Origin: Anaerosacchariphilus hominis
GTDB lineage: Bacteria > Bacillota > Clostridia > Lachnospirales > Lachnospiraceae
Assembly (NCBI RefSeq): GCF_014290175.1
Contig: NZ_JACOOR010000009.1
Location: forward strand, 1 to 64,000
Direction: 5' to 3'
Length of the DNA: 64,000 nt
Part shown: positions 51,384 to 60,525 of the stretch, one piece after another
How positions within the stretch are numbered: position 1 is the stretch's first letter
How the letters are laid out: each line of letters begins with the position of its first letter
Translations under genes and position numbers: made by a program
Notes under the pieces: generated by a model
Told to the model about the DNA's origin: nothing
Database searches by the model: none
Seen by the model: only the letters and a program-made list of their open reading frames with translations

Positions 51384-52343
51384 TTAAAGCGCCAGTAAGC
51401 CCACCAGACACAGCAGTGCCGTCACGATGGAAAATACAGCTACCACTCTGGTCTCGGACCAGCCACCCAGCTCAAAATGATGATGAATCGGCGCCATACG
51501 GAAGATACGCTTTCCGCCGCTTATCTTAAAGTAGGTAACCTGAATCATCACAGACAGAATCTCCACCCAGTAAATCAATGCCACAATCAGGATAAAAATC
51601 GGCATATCCATCATATAGGCCGTGGCCGCCACAAAGCCGCCCAGGGCCAGAGATCCGGTATCGCCCATGAACACGCTGGCCGGAAATACGTTAAAGAGCA
51701 GAAAGCCCATCAGGCTTCCCACCACCGCACAGGTAATCGGATGCAGGCCGCTGCCGGTTCCCACCGCAACCACCGTGAAGAATACGGCAATCAGTACGGT
51801 GACGCTGGAAGCCAGGCCGTCCAGGCCGTCGGTAAAGTTGGCTCCGTTGACCGTTCCGATAATAGCAAGGAACGCCACCGGGATGGCCAGCCAGCCCAGG
51901 TGCAGATAATGTCCCGGCCAGAAGGGAATCAGCATGGCCATATCCCCGCCGGTCATCTTATAATAATAAAACACAAATACGCCGGTCACCAGAAACTGGC
52001 CGAACATCTTCTGTCCGGGCGTCAGTCCCTCGGAACGATGCAGAATGATCTTGATATAATCATCCAGAAATCCGATGATACCAAAACCCACGGTCACGAA
52101 GAGAACCGGAATAATCTTCGGAAAATCTTTGGCATAGATCAGGGATGTGACAATAATGGCCGCCAGAATCATGACGCCGCCCATGGTGGGCGTACCTGTT
52201 TTCTTCAGATGACTCTTAGGTCCCTCCTCCCGCTCTGTCTGGCCGAATTTCATCCTGCGAAGCAGCGGGATCACAATGGGACCCAGGGCCGCGCTGATTG
52301 CAAATGAAATCAAAACCGGAAATATCAGTGTTTTCAAATCCAT
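51384..52343 (-). CDS. mraY: Phospho-N-acetylmuramoyl-pentapeptide transferase
   Basis: This 319-residue protein of about ten membrane helices makes lipid I. Its motifs include GTPTMGGVMIL, GFLDDYIKI (catalytic Asp pair), NFTDGLDGLA and FMGDTGSLALGG, and it ends near APIHHHFELGGWSE with the conserved His triplet. It lies 61 bases after the second PBP gene and 14 bases before murD. Confidence 0.96.
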   Translation of the reverse strand: MDLKTLIFPVLISFAISAALGPIVIPLLRRMKFGQTEREEGPKSHLKKTGTPTMGGVMILAAIIVTSLIYAKDFPKIIPVLFVTVGFGIIGFLDDYIKIILHRSEGLTPGQKMFGQFLVTGVFVFYYYKMTGGDMAMLIPFWPGHYLHLGWLAIPVAFLAIIGTVNGANFTDGLDGLASSVTVLIAVFFTVVAVGTGSGLHPITCAVVGSLMGFLLFNVFPASVFMGDTGSLALGGFVAATAYMMDMPIFILIVALIYWVEILSVMIQVTYFKISGGKRIFRMAPIHHHFELGGWSETRVVAVFSIVTALLCLVGLLAL

Positions 52344-52404
52344 AACTTTTTACCTCTCTTTGTAATGATCCAGTACAGGCTTCAGCCTGCGCTGAACGCA
52401 ATGG

Positions 52405-54195
52405 CTAATCTGCATTATAAGCCTTTTCATCCGTTTTTTCAATGCTAAGATTCACACCAAGATAAGGAAGAATATTCTCCAGGACGTCCCGGATCACCGG
52501 AGCCGCGATGGTGCCGCCATAATAGACTCCCTGGGGATTACAGATAATGCACATGGCCAGAACCTCCGGATCATCTGCCGGGGCAAAGCCCACAAAGGAG
52601 GAAATATAACGGCCCGTGCCCCGGGGCAGGGTCTGGGATGTGGCTGTCTTTCCGCCGATGCGATAGCCCTCGATATAGGCCCGTTTGCCGCCGCCCTCGC
52701 TCACCACCTTTTCCAGCAGATACCGCATGGTTTCCGAGGTCTGTTCCGAGACCACTCCCTGTTTTTCTCCGTAAGTGAATCGTTTCAGGCACTTTCCCTC
52801 AGGGCTTCGGATCTCCACCCCGAAATGGGGCGTCACCCGGACACCGCCATTTACGATGGCGCTGACTGTAGCTGCCATCTGCATGGGCGTGATCTGAAAA
52901 GACTGGCCAAAGGACATGGTGGCCAGCTCCACCGCTCCGATATTCTCCAGCTTATGCACGATGATATTTGCCTCTCCGGGCAGATCAATGCCGGTCTTTT
53001 CCATGAGCCCGAACTGCCGGAAATATCCGTAAAAGTCCTCCGCTCCCACCCTCTGGCCGATATCGATGAATACGGGATTGCAGGAGTTCTCGATGGCCTG
53101 TACAAAGGTCTCCGTCCCGTGCCCCCGGACCTTGTGACAGCGGATCCGCCGATCCTCCACGATCCGGAATCCCGGACAGCTGAAGGTATCCTGCAAGGTC
53201 ACCACACCCTTTTCCAGGGCGGCTGCCGCGGTAACCACCTTGAAGATGGAACCGGGCTCATAGGTATCGTTGATACTCTGGTTCCGCCACATCTGATTGC
53301 GCAGATTCTGTATTTCCTCCCGGGAAAGTTCTGCACCACCCCGTCCCGTCCGTTCCAGATAATCGTCCAGATTATAAGGATCGTTCAAATCAAACTCCGG
53401 CACATTCACGCAGGCCTGGATTTCACCGGTTTTCGGATTCAACACCAGGACAGACACATACTCCGCCTGTTTTTCCTCCAGCACCCGCAGGGCTGCCTGC
53501 TGGGCATAGGTCTGGATATTATAATCCAGGCTCACCACCAGATCGTTTCCCGGTACCGGTTCAATCCGCTCCTCCCCCGCATCGGACAGCTCGATCCCCC
53601 TGGCGTCCGTCAGGGTCAGGATGGTGCCATTGCTTCCCTGCAGGTAACTGTCATACTTCACTTCCAGGCCGATGATCCCCTGGTTGTCGCTTCCGGTGAA
53701 GCCCAGCACCTTGGAAGCCAGACTACCGTAGGGATAATACCGCTTGAAGTCCTCGTCGATCTTGACCCCGGCCAGTTCCAGAGCTCGTATCCGATCCCCC
53801 GTTTCTTTGTCCACATTTGCCTTGATCCGCTCGATGGAGCTGTACTTCTCCACCCGCTTCCGCACAGTTTCCTCCGGAAGCTGAAGCTCTCTGCTTAAGG
53901 CCGCGATAACCTGCTCCGGATCCCGGATCTGACTATGAACCACTGACACGGTACAGACCGTCCGGTTGGAGGCCAGGGTCACCCCTTTCGCGTCCAGGAT
54001 TCTGCCCCGGGCTGCCTTGATGCTCCGCTCCCGTTGATGCAGATCCTCCGCCAGTTCCTGATAATAGTCCGCCCGAAAGACCATCAGCCAAAACAGACGG
54101 GCCGACAGTCCCACCAGCATCAGGGAACAGATCCCGAACAGCAGAATCAGCTTTCTGCGGTTGTAGGTCCGGTTCTTCCGTTCTGATTTTACCAT
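52405..54195 (-). CDS. Class B penicillin-binding protein, FtsI/SpoVD-like, with KTA in place of KTG
   Basis: This 596-residue transpeptidase has a membrane anchor (about 15-37), a dimerisation domain (AARGRILDAKG onward) and a transpeptidase domain. It has SxxK as SIFK in YEPGSIFKVV and SxN in ENSCNP. The third box reads KTA (IGGKTATSQ), where nearly all such enzymes have KTG. No PASTA domain is present. By position after ftsI it may be the sporulation-specific SpoVD, but it could serve division. The ATG directly follows the T-run of a hairpin (54199-54240) and lacks a clear free ribosome site. Confidence 0.9.
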   Translation of the reverse strand: MVKSERKNRTYNRRKLILLFGICSLMLVGLSARLFWLMVFRADYYQELAEDLHQRERSIKAARGRILDAKGVTLASNRTVCTVSVVHSQIRDPEQVIAALSRELQLPEETVRKRVEKYSSIERIKANVDKETGDRIRALELAGVKIDEDFKRYYPYGSLASKVLGFTGSDNQGIIGLEVKYDSYLQGSNGTILTLTDARGIELSDAGEERIEPVPGNDLVVSLDYNIQTYAQQAALRVLEEKQAEYVSVLVLNPKTGEIQACVNVPEFDLNDPYNLDDYLERTGRGGAELSREEIQNLRNQMWRNQSINDTYEPGSIFKVVTAAAALEKGVVTLQDTFSCPGFRIVEDRRIRCHKVRGHGTETFVQAIENSCNPVFIDIGQRVGAEDFYGYFRQFGLMEKTGIDLPGEANIIVHKLENIGAVELATMSFGQSFQITPMQMAATVSAIVNGGVRVTPHFGVEIRSPEGKCLKRFTYGEKQGVVSEQTSETMRYLLEKVVSEGGGKRAYIEGYRIGGKTATSQTLPRGTGRYISSFVGFAPADDPEVLAMCIICNPQGVYYGGTIAAPVIRDVLENILPYLGVNLSIEKTDEKAYNAD

Positions 54196-54198
54196 AAA

Positions 54199-54240
54199 AA
54201 AGCCCCATAACCGGTTTATTCTAACCTATTATGGGGCTTT
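54199..54240 (-). terminator. Attenuator-like terminator between the two PBP genes
   Basis: AAAGCCCCATAA (54199-54210) pairs perfectly with TTATGGGGCTTT (54229-54240), with an inner GGTT/AACC stem. On the minus strand the stem runs straight into TTTTTT, and the next bases are ATG of the downstream PBP. The only ribosome-site-like GGGG lies inside the stem. Confidence 0.8.
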
Positions 54241-54245
54241 CTGTT

Positions 54246-56414
54246 TTATTCTTCTGCGGATCCTCCGCCTCCCGGAAGGATGGGGCTTTCATAGCCGCCC
54301 AGGAAGCCGTCGTCCCCCTCGGCCTGAACCTCTTCCTCGGTGGGCATCTTCACGGTCTCGCCCGTGTTCGGATCCACCAGGGTTCCCTCCTCCGAAGGAG
54401 TGGTGTCCTCTTTTGCTTCTTCCTCTGCAGCCTGCTCTGCATCGGCCTGTTCCTGGGCCGCCTTCTCAGCCGCCACCTCATCCTGCATATCCGCCGGAAT
54501 CTCCTCGGTGGCATAGATATTCAGATAAGGCATGGCCTCCTTCATGATATTCTTGAAGATCTCCTGGGCAAAGGCGCTGCTTGCCTGGGTCGTGGGGCTG
54601 TCCGCGTTGGGCTCGTCCACCACCACATAACAGACCACCTGGGGATTGTCCGCCGGAGCGAAACCGATGAAGGATACCAGATACTTTCTGGCAGAACGGG
54701 GAATTTTCTCCGCCGTTCCCGTCTTGCCTCCCATGGCGTAGCCGGCCACCCGGGCCTTCTTACCGGTGGGGTTATTGCCATTGGCGTCCGGCGAGCCGTA
54801 CATGGTGTGATACAGGTACTGACGGATCAGGGCCGACGTCTTAACCGATACGGTCTGACGCACCAGAAGGGGATTTACCGTCTCCACCGTACCACCATCC
54901 GCGTCCAGAATCTTCTTCACCACATGGGGCTGATAATAGTAACCGCCGTTGATGGCAGAAGAAAAGGCCGACGCCACCTGAATCATGGTGGCGTTAAAGC
55001 CCTGTCCGAAGGAACTGGTAGCCAGCTCCATGGGGCCCATATTGTCCTTGGTAAATACGCTGGAAGCGTTATTGGCTTCACCCGGAAGATCAATATTTGT
55101 CTTCAGACCGAAATTGAAAATCTGCTGATACTTCAGGAAATTGTCATATCCCAGCATGGCGCCCATCTGCATCAGAGCGTCATTGCAGGAAAACATAAGC
55201 GAGCCCTCCAGGGAAATAATTCCGTGTCCGGTCTTCTTCGCACACTTGATCTTGGGCTGTCCCTGGACAACCACCTGTCCGCCGTCGCAGAGAAAGGTAG
55301 TGGAATCGCTGACCACGCCCAGCTCCAGGGCCGCCGCCACAGTCATAGGCTTCACGGTGGAACCCGGCTCATAGCCGTCGCTGATGCAGAAGTTCCGCCA
55401 CATTTGGTTCTTTGCGTCTAGCTGCTCCTCCTCGGACATGGCGTCCACCTCTTCCTGGGTCAGATAGCCGTTGGCCACCAGATCGTGGGGATTATTCAAA
55501 TCAAAGTTCACATCTCCGGCCATAGCCAGAATCTCCCCGTTCTGGGGATTCATCATCAGAACGCCGATGTTCTTGGCCGCGGGACCTTCGGTATTTTTAT
55601 TCGTATAGTCCTCGACGAACTTATTGATATACTTTTCCGCAATCTCCTGAAGGGTGGCGTCAATGGTGGATACCACCGTATGGCCGTCCGTGGCCTTTTT
55701 CACCACGGTGGACTGCTCCAGGTCCTCGTTCAGATACTTGTAGCTGCGGCCGTTGGTGCCGTTCAGGGTACTGCTGTACTCCTCCTCGATACCGGTCTGG
55801 CCCTGATTGCCCGTAACCGTATAGCCGATCACATGACAGGCCAGGGAATTATACGGATACCGGCGGATATAGGAATCCTCGAACCAGACGCCCTTGATCC
55901 TGCTTCCGGCGGTCTTATCCGTCTGGAGTTCCCTGAACGCGGAGATCTCATCCTTGCTCAGCTGTTTTAGCAGGATCACATAGCTGCTGTCCTTCTTTTC
56001 GCTTAAGGTGGTCCGAAGCTCCGCTTCGTCCAGCTCAAAGCACTGGACCAGGGCCTGGATGGTGGGCTCCACACAATCCTTCTCCGCGTCCTCCTTGTCC
56101 TGGTTCTGCAGCAGCACCTTGGGATCCAGGATCAGATTATAGACCTTCTCACTGGTAGCCAGGATGGTGCCGTTCCGGTCCAGGATGTCGCCTCTCCGGT
56201 AGGGGAGCAAAGTGCTGTTCGTATCCTGCTGGGCCAATACCTTTTTGGTATACTTATCCCCATTGGTCTTATTGATATAGGCCAGCCTTACATTCACTCC
56301 AACTAAAGCAAGCACTATTATAAAAAATAACAGTGCCAGCTTGTTTCTCATTCGATTTACCAAAAGCGCCTGTCTGCGCGCCTTTCCTCTTTCTTGCTTG
56401 CTCAAATTACTCAC
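54246..56414 (-). CDS. ftsI: Class B penicillin-binding protein FtsI (PBP2B/PBP3-like)
   Basis: This 722-residue septal transpeptidase has a membrane anchor (about 27-48) and a dimerisation domain. The catalytic boxes are STVK (GYEPGSTVKPM), SCN (FSCNDALMQMG) and KTGT (GGKTGTAEK), all canonical. Beyond the enzyme domain is a tail of about 85 residues, very rich in Glu/Ala/Asp and then Gly/Pro, with no PASTA repeat. The start overlaps the end of ftsL by 4 bases (ATGA). It is the natural partner of FtsW and FtsQ/L in this cluster. Confidence 0.93.
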   Translation of the reverse strand: MSNLSKQERGKARRQALLVNRMRNKLALLFFIIVLALVGVNVRLAYINKTNGDKYTKKVLAQQDTNSTLLPYRRGDILDRNGTILATSEKVYNLILDPKVLLQNQDKEDAEKDCVEPTIQALVQCFELDEAELRTTLSEKKDSSYVILLKQLSKDEISAFRELQTDKTAGSRIKGVWFEDSYIRRYPYNSLACHVIGYTVTGNQGQTGIEEEYSSTLNGTNGRSYKYLNEDLEQSTVVKKATDGHTVVSTIDATLQEIAEKYINKFVEDYTNKNTEGPAAKNIGVLMMNPQNGEILAMAGDVNFDLNNPHDLVANGYLTQEEVDAMSEEEQLDAKNQMWRNFCISDGYEPGSTVKPMTVAAALELGVVSDSTTFLCDGGQVVVQGQPKIKCAKKTGHGIISLEGSLMFSCNDALMQMGAMLGYDNFLKYQQIFNFGLKTNIDLPGEANNASSVFTKDNMGPMELATSSFGQGFNATMIQVASAFSSAINGGYYYQPHVVKKILDADGGTVETVNPLLVRQTVSVKTSALIRQYLYHTMYGSPDANGNNPTGKKARVAGYAMGGKTGTAEKIPRSARKYLVSFIGFAPADNPQVVCYVVVDEPNADSPTTQASSAFAQEIFKNIMKEAMPYLNIYATEEIPADMQDEVAAEKAAQEQADAEQAAEEEAKEDTTPSEEGTLVDPNTGETVKMPTEEEVQAEGDDGFLGGYESPILPGGGGSAEE

Positions 56415-56950
56415 CTGCTGATCGTGCCGAGCAGTCCCTTCAGACTTTTCTCATCTTCCGGAATGTCAGCGTACTGTTTTACATAGTCGCTCCCCTCACC
56501 ATCATACAGGATCACCTGATCCTGATCCGCGTAAACCATGCCCAGTTCATTGATGGCAATATCCCGGATCTGCTCCAGATCCACGGAAGTCACCACCCGA
56601 TTGTACTCGTCATCGTTTTCCGTCTTCAGCTCCGCCAGCTGGGACTCCAGGGCGGCAATGTTCTTCACCCGGGCGGTATTGTCCGCCTGCAGCTGCAGAT
56701 AGCCCGTACAAATCCACAGGGCCAAGGCTGAGGCCGTTGCCAGAAACAGGGTATAGCCAATGCTCAGATGCTTTTCCTTCTTCGCCGGACGGTGAGCCGT
56801 GCGCGCACGCTCTGCTGTCCGGTTCCCGCGGCGTCTCTCCGGCCGCTCCTCTACCTGAAGCTTACGGACTGTGGCACCATCCACATAGCCTGTCTTTTTT
56901 CTGTCTGCAATTTTTCTTTTGTCCGTATCAATGCTTCTGATCTCTGCCAT
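56411..56950 (-). CDS. ftsL: FtsL-like cell division protein
   Basis: This 179-residue protein has a long basic cytosolic N-terminus (Arg/Lys-rich to about residue 65) and one membrane helix (about 67-90). A short heptad-like coiled coil follows (IAALESQLAELKTENDDEYNRV), then an acidic tail. This is the bitopic septum-initiator layout. It lies between rsmH and ftsI, the usual ftsL position, and overlaps ftsI by 4 bases. Confidence 0.85.
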   Translation of the reverse strand: MAEIRSIDTDKRKIADRKKTGYVDGATVRKLQVEERPERRRGNRTAERARTAHRPAKKEKHLSIGYTLFLATASALALWICTGYLQLQADNTARVKNIAALESQLAELKTENDDEYNRVVTSVDLEQIRDIAINELGMVYADQDQVILYDGEGSDYVKQYADIPEDEKSLKGLLGTISR

Positions 56951-56990
56951 TTTACTATCGCTTCCTAAATTTTATCTCCACTCTAAGAAA

Positions 56991-57926
56991 TCAGCTTCGC
57001 TCAAATACCCGAAGCTTCGCGCTCTTGGAACGCTTATTGTAAACCAGCTCCTCTTCTCCCGGAGCAATGGGCTTTCTGATAGGTGACCTGCCCTTCGGCT
57101 TTTTACCACACACACACACAGGAAAGTTGGAAGGGCAGGTACACGGGTTTTCATTGGTCTTGAATATGGTCTTTACGATCCGATCCTCCAGAGAATGGAA
57201 GGTAATCACACAGATCCGTCCTCCCGGATTCAGAAGATCGATCATATCGTCCAGCGAGTTCTTCAGAACCTCCAGTTCCCGGTTCAGCTCGATCCGGATG
57301 GCCTGGAAGGTTCTCTTGGCAGGATGTCCTCCCACGGCGCGGATCTTTGCCGGAATCGCTCCCCGGATGATCTCTGTCAGTTCTCCGGTGGTCTCAATGG
57401 GTTTCTTTTCTCTCGCAGCCGCGATATGCTTCGCAATATTTGCTGCGAACTTTTCTTCTCCATAATCCCGGATCACACGGTATAGCTCATGCTCCGTATA
57501 GCCGTTCACGATATCCCGGGCTGTCTTCGTCTGCCGCTGGTCCATACGCATGTCCAGAGGCGCGTCCACCCGGTAGGTGAAGCCCCGGTCCGCTGCGTCC
57601 AGCTGGTAGGAGGATACGCCCAGATCCAGCACGATGCCGTCCACATGGTCGATGCCCAGGGCTGCAAGCTCTCTTCGCATGTTGCAGTAATTGCTTCGCA
57701 CGATGGTCACCCGCTCTCCGAACTCCTTCAGGCGTTCCCCGGCTGCCGCGATGGCGTCTGCGTCCTGATCGATGCCGATAAGTCTTCCCTTTTCGGAAAG
57801 TCTCTTACAGATCTCATAAGAATGGCCGCCGCCTCCAAGAGTTCCGTCCACATAGATGCCGTCGGGGCGGATATGCAGTTGTTCTATGGTCTCCTGCAAG
57901 AGGACCGATACGTGTGAAAATTCCAT
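56991..57926 (-). CDS. rsmH: 16S rRNA (cytosine(1402)-N(4))-methyltransferase
   Basis: This 311-residue SAM-dependent enzyme methylates C1402 in the ribosomal decoding centre. Motifs are [15 protein letters not shown] (SAM loop), [21 protein letters not shown], and [12 protein letters not shown] near the C-terminus. A Cys-rich [14 protein letters not shown] segment follows, typical of Gram-positive RsmH. It is the second gene of the dcw operon, 32 bases after mraZ. Confidence 0.96.
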   Translation of the reverse strand: MEFSHVSVLLQETIEQLHIRPDGIYVDGTLGGGGHSYEICKRLSEKGRLIGIDQDADAIAAAGERLKEFGERVTIVRSNYCNMRRELAALGIDHVDGIVLDLGVSSYQLDAADRGFTYRVDAPLDMRMDQRQTKTARDIVNGYTEHELYRVIRDYGEEKFAANIAKHIAAAREKKPIETTGELTEIIRGAIPAKIRAVGGHPAKRTFQAIRIELNRELEVLKNSLDDMIDLLNPGGRICVITFHSLEDRIVKTIFKTNENPCTCPSNFPVCVCGKKPKGRSPIRKPIAPGEEELVYNKRSKSAKLRVFERS

Positions 57927-57958
57927 GCGCTTCTCCGGTTTTCTTTTCTCGACAGGAC

Positions 57959-58396
57959 CTAGATATCCAGGCCCAGCTCCGTCAGCTGACCGGCGATCTC
58001 GTCCATATCGATCTCTTCGTAATTGTTATTCTCGTTCCACTTCTCCTCGCTCCAGATCTCGATACGATTCAGGAGTCCGGCCAGTACAACGTCCTTCTCG
58101 ATACCGGCAAACTTCCGAAGGGTCGCCGGAATCAGTACTCTTCCCTGCTTATCAAACTCACAGGAAGTGGCGCCTGCGGTCAGAAAACGGACGAAAGAAC
58201 GGGCGTTTTTATTGGTCATGGGCAGCTTTTTCAGCTTTTCCTCATAGTTTTCCCATTCTTTCATGGGAAATACAAAGAGGCAGCCATCCAATCCCCTCGT
58301 CACGATACATTCATCGCCGAGTTTCTCCCGGAATCTGGAGGGAATGATCAGCCTGCCCTTGGTGTCTACCGTATGGTTATATTCGCCTCGGAACAT
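57959..58396 (-). CDS. mraZ: Transcriptional regulator MraZ
   Basis: This 145-residue protein has two tandem SpoVT/AbrB-type half-domains: [22 protein letters not shown] at the N-terminus and [21 protein letters not shown] near residue 80. MraZ forms ring oligomers that bind spaced repeats upstream of their own operon. A matching set of three repeats at exact 10-base spacing lies at 58457-58480, so autoregulation of the dcw cluster is well supported. Confidence 0.96.
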   Translation of the reverse strand: MFRGEYNHTVDTKGRLIIPSRFREKLGDECIVTRGLDGCLFVFPMKEWENYEEKLKKLPMTNKNARSFVRFLTAGATSCEFDKQGRVLIPATLRKFAGIEKDVVLAGLLNRIEIWSEEKWNENNNYEEIDMDEIAGQLTELGLDI

Positions 58397-58456
58397 AGCG
58401 TCACCCCACTTTCGTCGAGCTCTGTGCCTCTGTCACCACTTTCCTGCACATCAGCT

Positions 58457-58480
58457 CCACCTTTCACCACTATTCACCAC
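58457..58480 (-). promoter_or_regulatory. MraZ operator: three GTGG repeats at 10-base spacing
   Basis: On the minus strand GTGGTGAATA, GTGGTGAAAG and GTGGAG follow one another at an exact 10-base period (CCAC at 58457, 58467 and 58477 on the plus strand). This matches the TGG-repeat architecture of known MraZ sites. They lie directly after the predicted transcription start. Confidence 0.8.
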
Positions 58481-58490
58481 TTGTGGTATC

Positions 58491-58519
58491 ATCATATCTT
58501 AATTTTTATTAAAAATCAA
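58491..58519 (-). promoter_or_regulatory. Promoter of the dcw operon
   Basis: The minus strand reads TTGATT (58514-58519), 17 bases, TATGAT (58491-58496). Initiation would fall about 58484, immediately before the MraZ repeats. Confidence 0.7.
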
Positions 58520-58548
58520 GCCCTTTTTCTGTGAACTTTGCACAAAAA

Positions 58549-58607
58549 TAAGAACCTCCATATCTAGTATTTACATATTCTGCAAACACTAGATATGGAG
58601 GTTCTTA
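58549..58607 (-). terminator. Long AT-rich hairpin downstream of efp
   Basis: Bases 58549-58568 pair perfectly with 58588-58607 (20 bp) around a 19-base loop. On the minus strand ATTTTTG follows, so it may end efp transcription. The large loop and A+T-rich stem are unusual for an intrinsic terminator. Confidence 0.65.
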
Positions 58608-58661
58608 AATTCATGCCGGATCCCTTAAAAATCCGTCTTCATAATTTCTTAAGATAATGGC

Positions 58662-59219
58662 TTAGACTCTGGACAGATACTCGCCTGTACGTGTATCGAT
58701 CTTGATCTTGTCGCCCTGCTCCACGAACAGCGGAACATATACAACTGCTCCGGTCTCTACGGTAGCCGGCTTGGTTGCGCCTGTGGCAGTATCACCCTTG
58801 AAGCCCGGCTCGGTATCCGTGATCTCCAGCTCTACGAAGAGAGGCGGCTCTACTGCAAATACGTTACCATTGTAGGAACATACCTTAACCATTTCATTCT
58901 CTTTTACAAACTTCAGGGAATCTCCGATATCGTCCTTGTTCAGAGCGATCTGATCGTAATTCTCTGTGTTCATGAAGTTATACAGATCTCCGTCGCTGTA
59001 CAGATACTGCATCTCCACACGATCGATTCTTGCTGCCGGGAACTTCTCGGTAGGACGGAAGGTCTTCTCTACCACGCCGCCATTGATGATATTCTTAAGC
59101 TTGGTTCTTACGAAAGCCGCGCCCTTACCCGGCTTTACATGCTGGAACTCCATGATCTGATATACATTTCCCTCGATCTCAAGTGTTACACCGTTTCTAA
59201 AATCTCCTGCTGAAATCAT
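58662..59219 (-). CDS. efp: Elongation factor P
   Basis: This protein of about 185 residues has three beta-barrel domains and relieves ribosome stalling at polyproline. The start [10 protein letters not shown] and the tip loop [12 protein letters not shown] are typical. The modifiable Lys of the tip is in PGKGA. The C-terminus has [13 protein letters not shown] 59219 follows CAGGAGGAAATTTAAGA; a longer open frame to 59294 is not used. It lies between the M24 peptidase and mraZ genes. Confidence 0.96.
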   Translation of the reverse strand: MISAGDFRNGVTLEIEGNVYQIMEFQHVKPGKGAAFVRTKLKNIINGGVVEKTFRPTEKFPAARIDRVEMQYLYSDGDLYNFMNTENYDQIALNKDDIGDSLKFVKENEMVKVCSYNGNVFAVEPPLFVELEITDTEPGFKGDTATGATKPATVETGAVVYVPLFVEQGDKIKIDTRTGEYLSRV

Positions 59220-59307
59220 TCTTAAATTTCCTCCTGATGTTTTAAACGCATGGTTTCTGCGCATATAGTTATAAGTTGTAACTGCCTGACACAATCACCT
59301 GCATTAT

Positions 59308-59336
59308 ATTCTATAATAAAACTTCTGCTTTTTCAA
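59308..59336 (-). promoter_or_regulatory. Promoter of efp
   Basis: The minus strand reads TTGAAA (59331-59336), 17 bases, TAGAAT (59308-59313), within the 198-base gap upstream of efp. Confidence 0.6.
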
Positions 59337-59417
59337 GCTTTTTTCTGCGTCTGTCCGCACTTCTGTAAAATTTCTATGAAATCCCCATCTGCTTTCCATA
59401 AGATTCCCATGGGAGCT

Positions 59418-60497
59418 CTATCCTATCTCGATAAGCTCCTTTGGTGAAGAAGTGAGATTCCGGACGCCGGTCTCCGTGAACACTACCATATCCTCGATGC
59501 GGACGCCGCCGAAACCGGGCACGTAAACTCCCGGCTCCACAGTCTCAATCATGCCCGGAAGAAGCACGGTGGTATCTCTCACAGACAGGGTAGGCCGCTC
59601 ATGGATTTCCAGTCCTACGGAATGTCCCAGTGCATGTCCGAAGCAGGCGCCGTATCCGGCCTCCGCGATCACATCCCGGGCCAGTCGATCTCCCTCGATC
59701 CCGGTCATGCCGGGCTTCAATCCCGCAAGGGCTGTCTGCTGGGCCCGGAGCACCAGTTCGTAAAGCTCTTTCTGCCGCGGACTCGCCTTTCCGACGATCA
59801 CAGTACGGGTCATGTCTGAACAGTAGCCCCGATACCGGCAGCCGAAATCCATGGTCACGAAATCACCCGGTTCCAGCTTTTTCTCCGTGGGAACCGCATG
59901 GGGAATGGCCGAATGATACCCCGATGCCACGATGGTATCGAAGCTGGTTCCCTCCGCCCCGTGATTTTTCATAAAATACTCCAGCTCCGCAGCCACCTGA
60001 AGCTCGGTGACTCCCGGCCGCAGGAAATCCAGGATATGGGAAAAGGCCAGATCACCGATGTGTTCCGCCTCTGCCAGAAGCCGAATCTCCTCCTCCGTCT
60101 TCACGGCCCGGAGCTTCGAGAGTTCCATTCCCAGAGACTTCCACTGTTCTGCCGGGAGTCCGCTTTTCTTCATCAGGCTCATTACCGTTCCGTAGAGCAT
60201 GGCGCCTTCTTCAAAGCCCAAACGCCCGACTCCGTCCTCTTGCATCAGCTCCTTCAGTAGATCCCCGTAGCCGTACCCGGCGCTTATGGTGCGGACTCCA
60301 TAGCCCTCCCCGGCCTCTTCCTCCGCCAGCAGGGTGTACCGGCTGTCCGTAAGGATCAGGCTGCGCTCCGCTGACAGATACAGATAGCTGTCCGTCCCGG
60401 TAAAGCCGCTGAGATAGCGGATATTTGCCGGAGATGCCGCCAACACTCCGTCTACCTTCTGTTTCTTCAGAAAACTCCTTACTTCTTCCTGCGTCAT
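59418..60497 (-). CDS. M24-family Xaa-Pro aminopeptidase
   Basis: This 359-residue protein has a creatinase-type N-terminal domain (LAASPANIRYLSGFTG) and a pita-bread metallopeptidase domain. Metal ligands are in TMDFGCRYRGYCSDMTRT (two Asp), GHALGHSVGLEIHE (His), MIETVEPGVY (Glu) and GVRIEDMV (Glu). It cleaves residues ahead of proline. Its place next to efp is a common gene order in Firmicutes. Confidence 0.94.
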   Translation of the reverse strand: MTQEEVRSFLKKQKVDGVLAASPANIRYLSGFTGTDSYLYLSAERSLILTDSRYTLLAEEEAGEGYGVRTISAGYGYGDLLKELMQEDGVGRLGFEEGAMLYGTVMSLMKKSGLPAEQWKSLGMELSKLRAVKTEEEIRLLAEAEHIGDLAFSHILDFLRPGVTELQVAAELEYFMKNHGAEGTSFDTIVASGYHSAIPHAVPTEKKLEPGDFVTMDFGCRYRGYCSDMTRTVIVGKASPRQKELYELVLRAQQTALAGLKPGMTGIEGDRLARDVIAEAGYGACFGHALGHSVGLEIHERPTLSVRDTTVLLPGMIETVEPGVYVPGFGGVRIEDMVVFTETGVRNLTSSPKELIEIG

Positions 60498-60525
60498 TTC
60501 TTATGCTTCCCTTCTTTCCATCCCC

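Noticed and set aside
54231..55421. 396-codon open frame opposite ftsI
   Set aside because: Antisense shadow rich in His/Arg/Gly, with no family features. The PBP frame is unambiguous.
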